From contig NZ_FNTQ01000001.1 in assembly GCF_900105755.1 (NCBI RefSeq), positions 6,324,001 through 6,388,000 on the forward strand: a stretch of DNA of 64,000 nucleotides. Direction: 5' to 3'. The notes beneath the pieces were generated by a model. It worked only from the letters and a program-made list of their open reading frames with translations, had not been told where the DNA came from and made no database searches. Below are positions 52,994 to 61,071 of the stretch, one piece after another. The translations under genes were made by a program, and so were the position numbers. The DNA is from Streptomyces sp. Ag109_O5-10. GTDB lineage: Bacteria > Actinomycetota > Actinomycetes > Streptomycetales > Streptomycetaceae. How positions within the stretch are numbered: position 1 is the stretch's first letter; the number at the start of each line of letters is the position of its first letter.

Positions 52994-55005
52994 CGACGTA
53001 CACCCGCGCGGCCCTCACCACCGCCCTCGCCCGCCCCGGCGTACGGCTGCGCAGACTGTCACCGCTGTCCAAGGCGGCCCTCGCCTTCCTGACCGTGATC
53101 GTCCTCGTCGCGGTGTTCGCCCCCCTCCTGGCCGCCGACGACCCGCTCGCCCAGCAGGCCCCCGTCGACGGCACCGGACACCCCTCCGGCGCCCACTGGA
53201 TGGGCCAGGACAGCCTCGGCCGGGACGTACTCAGCCGGCTGATGTACGGCGCCCGCTGGTCCCTCGCCATCGGCCTCGGCGCGACCGGCCTCGCCCTGGT
53301 CGCCGGCGCCCTGCTCGGCGCCCTCGCGGCCACCTCCCGCAAGGCCGTCGACGAGACCCTGATGCGCTGCCTGGACGTGGTCATGGCGTTCCCCGGCATC
53401 GCCCTCGCCGCCGTCCTCGTCGCCGTCTTCGGCGCCGGCATCACGGTCCTGATCTGCGCGATCGCCTTCCTCTTCACCCCGCCGGTGGCCCGGGTCGTGC
53501 GCGCCAACGTCCTCGACCAGTACGGCGAGGACTACGTCACCGCGGAACGCGTCATCGGCGCCCGCACCCCGCACATCGTCGTCCGCCACGTGGCGGTCAA
53601 CTGCCTGGCCCCCGTCCTCGTCTTCTGCACCGTCCAGGTCGCCGAGGCCATCGTCTTCGAGGCCTCCCTGTCCTTCATCGGCGCGGGCGTGCGGCCCCCC
53701 GAACCGTCCTGGGGCAGCGTCATCGCCGACGGCAAGAACATGGTCCTGACCGGCGGCTGGTGGGCCACCCTCTTCCCCGGCCTGCTCATCCTCCTCACGG
53801 TCCTCTCCCTCAACGTGCTCTCCGAGGGCGTCTCGGACGCGTGGGCGTCACCGGCGGGCAGAGAGGTGGAGCCGACGGAGCCCGTGGAGGTACTTGAGCC
53901 GGGGGCGGCCCTGGAGCTGCCCTCCTTGACCGAGGCGGCCGACCGGCTACGACGGCGTGCCCGCCCCCTGCCCTCCCGGGAAGGACCGCCGGTCCTGTCC
54001 GTGAAGAACCTCACGATCGCCTTCCCGGACCGTCACCGGGGCACGAACATCGTGAACGGCATCAGCTTCGACATCTACCCGGGTGAAGTCCTGGGCCTGG
54101 TAGGGGAGTCGGGCTGCGGGAAGTCCCTGACGGCCCTGACGGTCATGGGCTTGCAGCCGAAGGCGGCACGGGTGGCGGGCCGAATCGATTTCCACGGCGG
54201 TGAGGGAACGCGCCCCAAAGGGGCGCGGGGAACTGCGCGACCAGCCCCCACGGACCCGCAGCCGCCGGTGGACCTGACCACCCCCCACCGCCGCCTCCTC
54301 GGCCACGAGATCGCGATGGTCTACCAGGACGCCCTGTCCTCCCTGAACCCTTCCATGACGGTCAGCGCACAGCTCAAACAGCTGGTGAGACGCGGGGGCC
54401 ACCACACGCCGGCCGAGTTGCTCTCCCTCGTCGGCCTCGACCCCACCCGCACCCTGCGGAGCTACCCCCACGAACTCTCCGGCGGCCAGCGCCAGCGCGT
54501 CCTCATCGCCATGGCCCTGTCCCGGGACCCCCGCCTGATCATCGCCGACGAACCCACCACCGCCCTCGACGTCACCGTCCAGGCCCAGGTGATGGAGCTC
54601 CTGCTCCGCCTCCGCGAGGAACTCGGCTTCGCGCTGATCCTCGTCTCGCACGACCTCGCCCTGGTCGCCGACGTCACCGACCGGGTGGTGGTGATGTACG
54701 GCGGCCAGATCGTCGAGACCGGCGTCACCGCCGAACTGGTCGGCGCCCCCACCCACCACTACACGCGCGGCCTGCTCGGCAGCGTGCTGTCGCTGGAGTC
54801 CGGGGCCGAGCGGCTCACCCAGATCAGGGGCGTGGTCCCGTCGCCCGCCGACTTCCCCGCGGGGTGCCGCTTCAGCGACCGCTGTCCGGCGGCGAGCGGG
54901 ATCTGCCGTACGACACCACCCGGTCTCACCGGCACCCCCACCCACACCGCGGCCTGCCACCACCCGGCCGTCGACCTGGCGGCGAGCGCGGAGGCGGTCA
55001 CATGA
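52990..55005 (+). CDS. Fused ABC permease (DppC-like) and ATP-binding protein (DppD-like)
   Basis: The 671-residue protein is a DppC-type permease (residues ~1-290, loop DQYGEDYVTAERVIGARTPHIVVRHVAVN) joined by a Glu/Pro-rich linker (~290-330) to an ATPase. The ATPase has Walker A GESGCGKSLTALTVM, Q-loop MVYQDALSSLNPS, signature LSGGQRQRVLIAMAL, Walker B LIIADEPTTALD and the oligopeptide C-terminal CRFSDRCPAASGIC iron-sulfur-like cysteines. Between Walker A and the Q-loop, EGTRPKGARGTARPAPTDPQPP is encoded by the recurrent palindromic element at about 54206-54270. The stop overlaps the next start. Confidence 0.9.
   Translation: MTTYTRAALTTALARPGVRLRRLSPLSKAALAFLTVIVLVAVFAPLLAADDPLAQQAPVDGTGHPSGAHWMGQDSLGRDVLSRLMYGARWSLAIGLGATGLALVAGALLGALAATSRKAVDETLMRCLDVVMAFPGIALAAVLVAVFGAGITVLICAIAFLFTPPVARVVRANVLDQYGEDYVTAERVIGARTPHIVVRHVAVNCLAPVLVFCTVQVAEAIVFEASLSFIGAGVRPPEPSWGSVIADGKNMVLTGGWWATLFPGLLILLTVLSLNVLSEGVSDAWASPAGREVEPTEPVEVLEPGAALELPSLTEAADRLRRRARPLPSREGPPVLSVKNLTIAFPDRHRGTNIVNGISFDIYPGEVLGLVGESGCGKSLTALTVMGLQPKAARVAGRIDFHGGEGTRPKGARGTARPAPTDPQPPVDLTTPHRRLLGHEIAMVYQDALSSLNPSMTVSAQLKQLVRRGGHHTPAELLSLVGLDPTRTLRSYPHELSGGQRQRVLIAMALSRDPRLIIADEPTTALDVTVQAQVMELLLRLREELGFALILVSHDLALVADVTDRVVVMYGGQIVETGVTAELVGAPTHHYTRGLLGSVLSLESGAERLTQIRGVVPSPADFPAGCRFSDRCPAASGICRTTPPGLTGTPTHTAACHHPAVDLAASAEAVT
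54206..54270. repeat. In-frame palindromic element inside the ATPase coding region
   Basis: GCGCCCC-AAA-GGGGCGC at 54210-54226 is followed by GGGGAACTGCGCGACCAGCC, the same element found between genes at 25.3 and 38.7 kb. It replaces nothing obvious and adds about 22 residues in frame between the Walker A and Q-loop of the ATPase, so it looks like an insertion tolerated in a surface loop. Confidence 0.8.
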
Positions 55006-56009
55006 GCGCGGTGCGGCTGACCGGCGTCGACGTGGTCCACCGGGCCCGCGGCGGAGGTCTGTTCGGACGGGACCGGGTGTACGCGCTGACCGGCGCCGAC
55101 CTCACCGTGGCGCCCGGCGAGACGGTCGGCGTGGTCGGCGAGTCGGGGTGCGGGAAGTCGACGCTGGCGAAGGTGCTGGTCGGCATCCAGCGGCCGACGG
55201 CCGGCACGGTCACCTTCCACGGCCGGGACCTGTGGGCGATGCCGCAGGGCGAACGCCGGACGACGGTCGGCGCGAGCACCGGCATGGTCTTCCAGGACCC
55301 GTCGACGGCCCTCAACCGCCGCCTGCCCGTACGCCGTGTCCTGCGCGACCCGCTGGACGTCCACGAGCGTGGCACGAAGGCCGAACGGGAAGACAGGGTA
55401 AGGGAGTTGATGAGCCTCGTGGGCCTGCCCCGGGCGCTCGCCGAGGCGCTGCCCGGCCAGCTCTCCGGCGGCCAGCGGCAGCGCGTCGCGATCGCCCGCG
55501 CCCTCGCCCTGGACCCCGACCTGGTGGTGGCGGACGAACCGACCAGCGCGCTGGACGTCTCGGTCCGCGCCCAGATCCTCAACCTCCTCCTCGACCTGCG
55601 CGAACGCCTCGGCCTCGCCATGGTCTTCGTCTCCCACGACATCCAGACGGTACGGCGGATGAGCGACCGGGTGATCACCATGTACCTGGGCCGGATCGTC
55701 GAGGACACCCCGGCCGCCGACGTCACCGGCCACGCCCGGCACCCGTACACCCGGGCCCTGTTCTCGGCCACCCCGGGTCTGCTGAACCCGATCGACCCCA
55801 TCCCGCTCACCGGTCCGGTGCCCTCGGCGACCCGGCCGCCGTCCGGGTGCCCGTTCCGCACCCGCTGCTGGCGGGCGGACGACGAGTGTGCCGTCCGCAT
55901 GCCTGACTTCTCGGCCGCGTCACGGCCCGGTCACCGCTACCGCTGCCACCACCCCGTGGATGCTGTGGAGGAGGACCAGCCGAGCCACAGCCTGCCCAGG
56001 GAGACCTGA
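55002..56009 (+). CDS. ABC transporter ATP-binding protein (DppF-like)
   Basis: The 335-residue ATPase from ATG 55002 has Walker A GESGCGKSTLAKVL, Q-loop MVFQDPSTALNRR, signature LSGGQRQRVAIARAL and Walker B LVVADEPTSALD. The oligopeptide-type C-terminal CPFRTRCWRADDEC cysteines follow. With the fused protein it completes the two ATPase halves of the importer. Overlaps both neighbours (ATGA and TGATG). Confidence 0.93.
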   Translation: MSAVRLTGVDVVHRARGGGLFGRDRVYALTGADLTVAPGETVGVVGESGCGKSTLAKVLVGIQRPTAGTVTFHGRDLWAMPQGERRTTVGASTGMVFQDPSTALNRRLPVRRVLRDPLDVHERGTKAEREDRVRELMSLVGLPRALAEALPGQLSGGQRQRVAIARALALDPDLVVADEPTSALDVSVRAQILNLLLDLRERLGLAMVFVSHDIQTVRRMSDRVITMYLGRIVEDTPAADVTGHARHPYTRALFSATPGLLNPIDPIPLTGPVPSATRPPSGCPFRTRCWRADDECAVRMPDFSAASRPGHRYRCHHPVDAVEEDQPSHSLPRET

Positions 56010-56935
56010 TGACGCTGCCCGCCCCGCTCACCGGTGTCGTACCGCCCCTCTGCACGCCCCTGACACCGGACCGCGAGGTGGACGTCACCTCCCTGCGCAG
56101 GCTCGTCGACCATCTGACCGCGGCCGGGGTGGACGGCCTGTTCGTGCTCGGGTCGACGTCGGAGGCGGCGTACCTGACGGACCGGCAGCGCAGGCTGGTC
56201 ACCGAGACGGTGGCCGGCCACGTGGCAGGCCGGCTCCCGGTGCTGGCGGGCGTGATCGACATGACGACCCCCCGGGTCCTGGACCACGTCGCGTCCGTCA
56301 CCGCGGCGGGCGCGGACGCGGTCGTCGTCACCGCCCCCTTCTACACCCGCACCCACCCCGCCGAGATCGCCCGCCACTTCTGTCTGGTCGCCGAGCGGTC
56401 CCCGGTCCCGGTCGTCGCCTACGACATCCCGGTCGCCGTCCACACCAAGCTCCCCGCCGGCCTGGTCCTCGAACTCGCCGCCGAGGGGGTGCTGGCCGGA
56501 CTGAAGGACTCCAGCGGCGACCTGGCGGGCTTCCGCGAGGTCGTCACCGGCAGCAGGGGCCTGTCCGGCTTCAGCGCGCTGACGGGGTCCGAGCTGACCG
56601 TCGACTCGGCCCTCGCGCTGGGCGCCGACGGGGCGGTCCCGGGCCTCGCCAACGTCGACCCGGAGGGCTACGTCCGCCTGCACCGCCTGTGCCGCGCGGG
56701 CGACCAGGACCGGGCGCGGGCCGAGCAGGAGCGGCTGTGCGGCCTCTTCCGGATGACCGGCGTCGGTGACCCGGCCCGGATGGGCGGCAGCTCGGCGGGG
56801 CTCGGGGCGTTCAAGGCGGCGCTGCACCTGCGCGGGGTGATCGACTGCCCCGCCACCGCCGAGCCCCAGGTGCCGCTCTCCCAGGAGGAGACCGAGTGCG
56901 TGGCGAAGTACCTCGCGGGCGCCGGCCTGATGTGA
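56009..56935 (+). CDS. Dihydrodipicolinate synthase / N-acetylneuraminate lyase family aldolase
   Basis: The 308-residue (beta/alpha)8 protein has LFVLGSTSEAAYL (usual GTTGE-type loop), the catalytic Tyr in VVAYDIPVAVH and the Schiff-base Lys in LAGLKDSSGD, so the active site is complete. Its start overlaps the ATPase stop by one base (TGATG), so the lyase acts on what the transporter imports. A pyruvate-releasing lyase such as NanA fits; the exact substrate cannot be read. Confidence 0.83.
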   Translation: MTLPAPLTGVVPPLCTPLTPDREVDVTSLRRLVDHLTAAGVDGLFVLGSTSEAAYLTDRQRRLVTETVAGHVAGRLPVLAGVIDMTTPRVLDHVASVTAAGADAVVVTAPFYTRTHPAEIARHFCLVAERSPVPVVAYDIPVAVHTKLPAGLVLELAAEGVLAGLKDSSGDLAGFREVVTGSRGLSGFSALTGSELTVDSALALGADGAVPGLANVDPEGYVRLHRLCRAGDQDRARAEQERLCGLFRMTGVGDPARMGGSSAGLGAFKAALHLRGVIDCPATAEPQVPLSQEETECVAKYLAGAGLM

Positions 56936-57048
56936 ACGCCGTCCCGGAGCCCGGGACAGACTCCGGCCGAGTCTAGGCACGCAGCGCCACACCGGTGATG
57001 CGAAGCGTGAAATTCCCAGGGACGGGGGAGCCAGGTGAGGTGAACGCG

Positions 57049-57258
57049 ATGAACCTCCCCATCGGCTCCTGTGCCGTCGACACCCGTACCGGACGGCTGG
57101 GCATCGTCATGGGCCACGAGGGCCCCTACGTGCAGTTGCGGCCGTACGGGGGAGGCCGGGAGTGGGACGCGCCCCCGGACGCCGTACGCGTCGCCACCCA
57201 GGCCGAACGGCTCGGCGCGGCCACCGCCCACGCCCGCAGCCGCGGCGAGGCCTCCTGA
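57049..57258 (+). CDS. Small conserved hypothetical protein
   Basis: From ATG 57049 (AGGTGAGGTG upstream) the 69-residue protein MNLPIGSCAVDTRTGRLGIVMGHEGPYVQLRPYGGGREWDAPPDAV has a single SH3-like beta pattern. It resembles short actinobacterial proteins found in many copies, often near regulators. A longer frame from 56995 is possible. Function unknown. Confidence 0.6.
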   Translation: MNLPIGSCAVDTRTGRLGIVMGHEGPYVQLRPYGGGREWDAPPDAVRVATQAERLGAATAHARSRGEAS

Positions 57259-57307
57259 AGTCAGCCTCGCCCGGCGCGCCCGTCCGGCGGCAGGGCAGAA
57301 TGGGCCC

Positions 57308-58057
57308 ATGAGCCTGTTCCGCGACGACGGCATCGTGCTGCGCACCCAGAAGCTGGGTGAAGCGGACCGGATCATCACCCTGCTCACCCGCGGGCACGGC
57401 CGGGTGCGGGCGGTGGCCCGCGGGGTGCGGCGGACGAAGTCGAAGTTCGGGGCCCGCCTCGAGCCCTTCTCCCACGTCGACGTGCAGTTCTTCGCCCGGG
57501 GAAGCGAGCTGGTGGGGCGCGGGCTGCCGCTGTGCACGCAGAGCGAGACCATCGCACCGTACGGCGGCGCGATCGTCACCGACTACGCGCGGTACACCGC
57601 CGGGACGGCCATGCTGGAGACCGCCGAGCGGTTCACCGACCACGAGGGCGAGCCGGCCGTGCAGCAGTACCTGCTGCTCGTGGGCGGCCTGCGGACCCTC
57701 GCCCGCGGCGAGCACGCACCCCATCTCGTCCTCGACGCCTTCCTGCTGCGCTCCCTCGCCGTCAACGGCTACGCGCCCAGCTTCGAGGCCTGCGCCAAGT
57801 GCGGCATGCCCGGCCCGAACCGCTTCTTCTCGGTCGCCTCGGGCGGCAGCATCTGCGTCGACTGCCGGGTGCCCGGCAGCGTCGTACCCTCGCCGCAGAC
57901 CCTGGTTCTGCTCGGCGCGCTGCTTACGGGAGACTGGGAGACGGCGGACGCGGCCGAGGCCCGGCACGTCCGGGAGGGCAGCGGGCTGGTGTCGGCCTAC
58001 CTGCACTGGCATCTGGAGCGCGGGCTGCGCTCGCTCAGGTACGTGGAGAAGAGCTAG
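57308..58057 (+). CDS. recO: DNA repair protein RecO
   Basis: The 249-residue protein has an N-terminal OB fold (FRDDGIVLRTQKLGEADRIITLLTRGHGRVRAVARGVRR), a helical core and a zinc-binding pair CAKCG...CVDC (~residues 160-186). RecO anneals DNA and loads RecA with RecR in the RecFOR pathway. It precedes uppS, the usual order in actinobacteria. Confidence 0.94.
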   Translation: MSLFRDDGIVLRTQKLGEADRIITLLTRGHGRVRAVARGVRRTKSKFGARLEPFSHVDVQFFARGSELVGRGLPLCTQSETIAPYGGAIVTDYARYTAGTAMLETAERFTDHEGEPAVQQYLLLVGGLRTLARGEHAPHLVLDAFLLRSLAVNGYAPSFEACAKCGMPGPNRFFSVASGGSICVDCRVPGSVVPSPQTLVLLGALLTGDWETADAAEARHVREGSGLVSAYLHWHLERGLRSLRYVEKS

Positions 58058-58098
58058 CCGGAAGCTAGCGGGAAAGCCCAGAGGGAGACGAGAAGCAC

Positions 58099-58950
58099 AT
58101 GGTCGTACGCGGGATCCTGGGACGCCGGCGCCGCGAGTACAAGGCGCCGGAACCGCACCCGTCCGGCGCCCGCCCGCCGAAGCTCCCGGGCGAGCTGGTC
58201 CCGAACCATGTGGCGATCGTCATGGACGGGAACGGCCGCTGGGCGAAGGAGCGCGGGCTGCCGCGCACCGAGGGCCACAAGGTCGGCGCCGAGCAGGTCC
58301 TCGACGTGCTCCAGGGCGCGATCGAGATGGGCGTGCGCAACATCTCCCTGTACGCCTTCTCCACCGAGAACTGGAAGCGCTCGCCCGAAGAGGTCCGCTT
58401 CCTGATGAACTTCAACCGCGACTTCATCCGCAAGTCCCGCGACCAGCTCGACTCGCTGGGGGTCCGGGTGCGCTGGGCGGGCCGGATGCCCCGGCTGTGG
58501 AAGTCGGTCGCCAAGGAACTCCAGGTCGCCCAGGAGCAGACCAAGGACAACGACCTGCTCACCCTGTACTTCTGCATGAACTACGGCGGCCGGGCCGAGA
58601 TCACCGACGCGGTGCAGGCGATCGCCGAGGAGGTGAGGGCGGGCCGCCTCGACCCGTCGAAGATCACCGAGAAGACCATCCAGAAGCACATGTACTACGG
58701 CGACATGCCGGACGTGGACATGTTCCTGCGGCCCAGCGGCGAGCAGCGCACCTCCAACTACCTGATCTGGCAGAGCGCTTACGCCGAGATGGTCTTCCAG
58801 GACGTGCTGTGGCCCGACTTCGACCGCCGTGACCTGTGGCGGGCGTGCGTCGAATTCGCCTCCCGCGACCGGCGGTTCGGCGGCGCCATCCCCAACGAGG
58901 AGCTGCTGGCCATGGAGGCCCGTACCGAGGAGAACCCCTCCGGCAGCTGA
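58099..58950 (+). CDS. uppS: Isoprenyl transferase (undecaprenyl diphosphate synthase)
   Basis: The 283-residue cis-prenyltransferase has the phosphate-binding VAIVMDGNGRWAKERGL, ISLYAFSTENWKR and the C-terminal RPSGEQRTSNYLIWQ. It makes the C55 (or in streptomycetes related) carrier lipid for peptidoglycan and other surface polymers. ATG 58099 with GGGAGACGAG upstream. Confidence 0.94.
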   Translation: MVVRGILGRRRREYKAPEPHPSGARPPKLPGELVPNHVAIVMDGNGRWAKERGLPRTEGHKVGAEQVLDVLQGAIEMGVRNISLYAFSTENWKRSPEEVRFLMNFNRDFIRKSRDQLDSLGVRVRWAGRMPRLWKSVAKELQVAQEQTKDNDLLTLYFCMNYGGRAEITDAVQAIAEEVRAGRLDPSKITEKTIQKHMYYGDMPDVDMFLRPSGEQRTSNYLIWQSAYAEMVFQDVLWPDFDRRDLWRACVEFASRDRRFGGAIPNEELLAMEARTEENPSGS

Positions 58951-58970
58951 CCGCCACTCGGCGTTCATGA

Positions 58971-59120
58971 GGGCCGTCGGGGAACCAGGCGCGAGCCGAC
59001 GGCCGGCTCACCGCGCGCGGCAAGAAGGCCGGCCCCGACGTGCAGGCGCTCGAAGCGGCCAGGCGTCCGCCGTCCCTCTCGTCCTTCGACCGGCTGGAGA
59101 AGCGCTTCGACCGGAACTGA
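58971..59120 (+). pseudogene. Possible gene remnant after uppS
   Basis: An open frame without a start codon reads RADGRLTARGKKAGPDVQAL and then EAARRPPSLSSFDRLEKRF, ending in DRN and TGA at 59118-59120. The amino-acid flow looks protein-like, unlike other frames here. It is cut off upstream by a TGA at 58968. This may be the 3' end of a decayed small gene or just a high-GC chance frame. Confidence 0.28.
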
Positions 59121-59143
59121 CCTGCGCCGGTACGATCCGCCCC

Positions 59144-59683
59144 ATGGTCATGGACATGGGGCGGGACGCCGAACAAGGCGTGGTGGAGCTGGTCTACGAG
59201 CCGGCGATGGAGGACTTCACGGGGGCGCTGCGGGAACGCGAGCGGCTGCGGCGGCGGTGGGTGCGGCCGCGGCGCTGGGCCTTCGTGGCCGTGGCGCTCG
59301 CCTTTGCGCTGAACGCCTCGCTCTCCCTGGCGGGGCGCGACAAGCCCAACTGGTTCCTGCTGGTCCTGATGCCCTTGGCCGCGATCCTGGTGTTCTTCAC
59401 ACCCCGGCTCCAGGCCCGCGCGTTCCAGAAGCTCGGCGCCCGCAACGGCACGTTCCGCGCGACCGTGACGGACGCCGGGCTGACGCTGGCCAACGACAAC
59501 AGCACGACGTCGCTCAACTGGGCGGCGCAGCCCCGCTACCGGGAGACCGAGGACGCCTTCTTCACCTACAGCGACGACAAGAACGTCTCCTGCTTCACCG
59601 TGCTGCCCAAGCGCGGTCTCCAGGACCCCGCCGACGCCGACCGGCTGCGCGCCGTCCTCGACCGGCATCTCACGCGCGTGTAG
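59144..59683 (+). CDS. YcxB-like membrane protein
   Basis: The 179-residue protein has two hydrophobic segments (AFVAVALAFALNASLSLAG and FLLVLMPLAAILVFF, ~44-80). A C-terminal beta domain (GTFRATVTDAGLTLANDNSTTSLNW...FFTYSDDKNVSCFTVLPKRGL) matches the YcxB-like pattern. The role is unknown. ATG 59144 is preferred; 59150 is an alternative. It converges with zur with a 1-base gap. Confidence 0.82.
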   Translation: MVMDMGRDAEQGVVELVYEPAMEDFTGALRERERLRRRWVRPRRWAFVAVALAFALNASLSLAGRDKPNWFLLVLMPLAAILVFFTPRLQARAFQKLGARNGTFRATVTDAGLTLANDNSTTSLNWAAQPRYRETEDAFFTYSDDKNVSCFTVLPKRGLQDPADADRLRAVLDRHLTRV

Positions 59684-59684
59684 C

Positions 59685-60107
59685 TCAGCAGCTCCCCGCG
59701 GTCCCGGCGCAGTCCGCGCAGGTCCCGAAGATCTCGACGGTGTGGGCGACGTTGACGTATCCGTGCTCGGCGGCGATGGCCTCGGCCCACTTCTCCACCG
59801 CCGGGCCCTCCACCTCGACCGCCTTGCCGCACACGCGGCAGACCAGGTGGTGGTGGTGTTCGCCGGTGGAGCAGCGGCGGTACACCGACTCGCCGTCGGA
59901 CGTGCGCAGGACGTCGACCTCGCCGGCGTCGGCGAGGTTCTGGAGGGTGCGGTAGACCGTCGTCAGGCCCACCGAGTCGCCCTTGTGCTTGAGCATGTCG
60001 TGCAGTTCCTGAGCGCTGCGGAACTCCTCGACCTCGTCCAGGGCCGCCGCCACGGCTGCCCGCTGACGGGTCGAGCGGCCCTTCACGGGCGGTCCAGCGG
60101 TCGTCAC
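59685..60107 (-). CDS. zur: Zinc uptake regulator Zur (Fur family)
   Basis: From GTG 60107 (GAGGAGG 6 bases upstream) the 140-residue repressor has the Fur winged helix (STRQRAAVAAALDEVEEFRSAQELHDML), the GLTTVYRTLQNLADAG recognition region, the metal site EHHHHLVCRVCGKAVEVEGP and the terminal CADC structural zinc site. Zur represses znu and related genes when zinc is plentiful. It is the last gene of the znuA-znuC-znuB-zur set on this strand. GTG 60122 is an alternative start. Confidence 0.94.
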   Translation of the reverse strand: MTTAGPPVKGRSTRQRAAVAAALDEVEEFRSAQELHDMLKHKGDSVGLTTVYRTLQNLADAGEVDVLRTSDGESVYRRCSTGEHHHHLVCRVCGKAVEVEGPAVEKWAEAIAAEHGYVNVAHTVEIFGTCADCAGTAGSC

Positions 60108-60168
60108 CGGTTGCCTCCTCACGTCACTGCCTCTGCCGGGCCATTGTGCCAGTCCCGGCCGAGGGCGT

Positions 60169-61071
60169 TCAGACTCCGACCCCGTCGGCGGCCCCCCGGG
60201 TGGCCGGAATCGCGCACTCCGCGGGATCCCCGGCGGGCCGTCGCGCGGCCGCCGCGCGGGCGCGTCGGCGGGCCAGCGGGGCGGCCAGCACGCTCAGCAG
60301 GAGGAACGCCGCGATGGTCAGCAGGACGATCGTCGCGCCCGGCGGGACGTACTGGTAGTACGACGTGATCGTGCCCCCGGTCGTCACCGTCACACCGATC
60401 GCGACGGCGATCGCGAACGTGGCCGCGAAGCTGCGGCTCAGCTGCTGGGCCGCGGCCACCGGGACGACCATGAGCGCGGAGACCAGCAGCAGGCCCACCA
60501 CCCGCATCGCGACCGTCACGGTCACCGCCGCCGTGATCGCCGTGAGCAGGTTCAGCGCGCGTACCGGCAGGCCGGTCACCCGCGCGAACTCCTCGTCCTG
60601 GCTGACCGCGAACAGCTGCCGGCGCAGGCCGAGGGTGACCAGCAGGACGAAGGCCGCCAGCACGCAGATCGCGGTCACGTCCGACTCGGACACCGTCGAC
60701 AGCGAGCCGAACAGGTACGACATCAGGTTGGCGTTGGAGCCGCCCGGCGCGAGGTTGATCAGCATCACGCCGCCGGCCATCCCGCCGTAGAAGAGCATCG
60801 CGAGGGCGATGTCGCCGCGGGTGCGGCCGTACCAGCGGATCAGCTCCATCACGATCGCGCCCAGGACGGACACCGCCGTCGCCATCCACACGGGGGACGT
60901 GGAGAGCAGGAAGCCGAGGCCGACGCCGGTCATCGCGACGTGGCCGATGCCGTCGCCCATCAGGGCCTGGCGGCGCTGGACCAGGTAGATGCCGATGGCG
61001 GGGGCGGTGATGCCGACCAGGACGGCGGCGAGCAGGGCCCGCTGCATGAAGGCGTAGTTCAGGAAGTCCAT
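60169..61071 (-). CDS. znuB: Zinc ABC transporter permease ZnuB
   Basis: The 300-residue ABC-3 family permease has eight or nine hydrophobic segments and the motif RRQALMGDGIGHVAMTGVGLGFLL with SxALMVVPVAAAQQLSRSF near the C-terminus. It forms the zinc channel with ZnuC. Its start overlaps the znuC stop by one base. Confidence 0.94.
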   Translation of the reverse strand: MDFLNYAFMQRALLAAVLVGITAPAIGIYLVQRRQALMGDGIGHVAMTGVGLGFLLSTSPVWMATAVSVLGAIVMELIRWYGRTRGDIALAMLFYGGMAGGVMLINLAPGGSNANLMSYLFGSLSTVSESDVTAICVLAAFVLLVTLGLRRQLFAVSQDEEFARVTGLPVRALNLLTAITAAVTVTVAMRVVGLLLVSALMVVPVAAAQQLSRSFAATFAIAVAIGVTVTTGGTITSYYQYVPPGATIVLLTIAAFLLLSVLAAPLARRRARAAAARRPAGDPAECAIPATRGAADGVGV

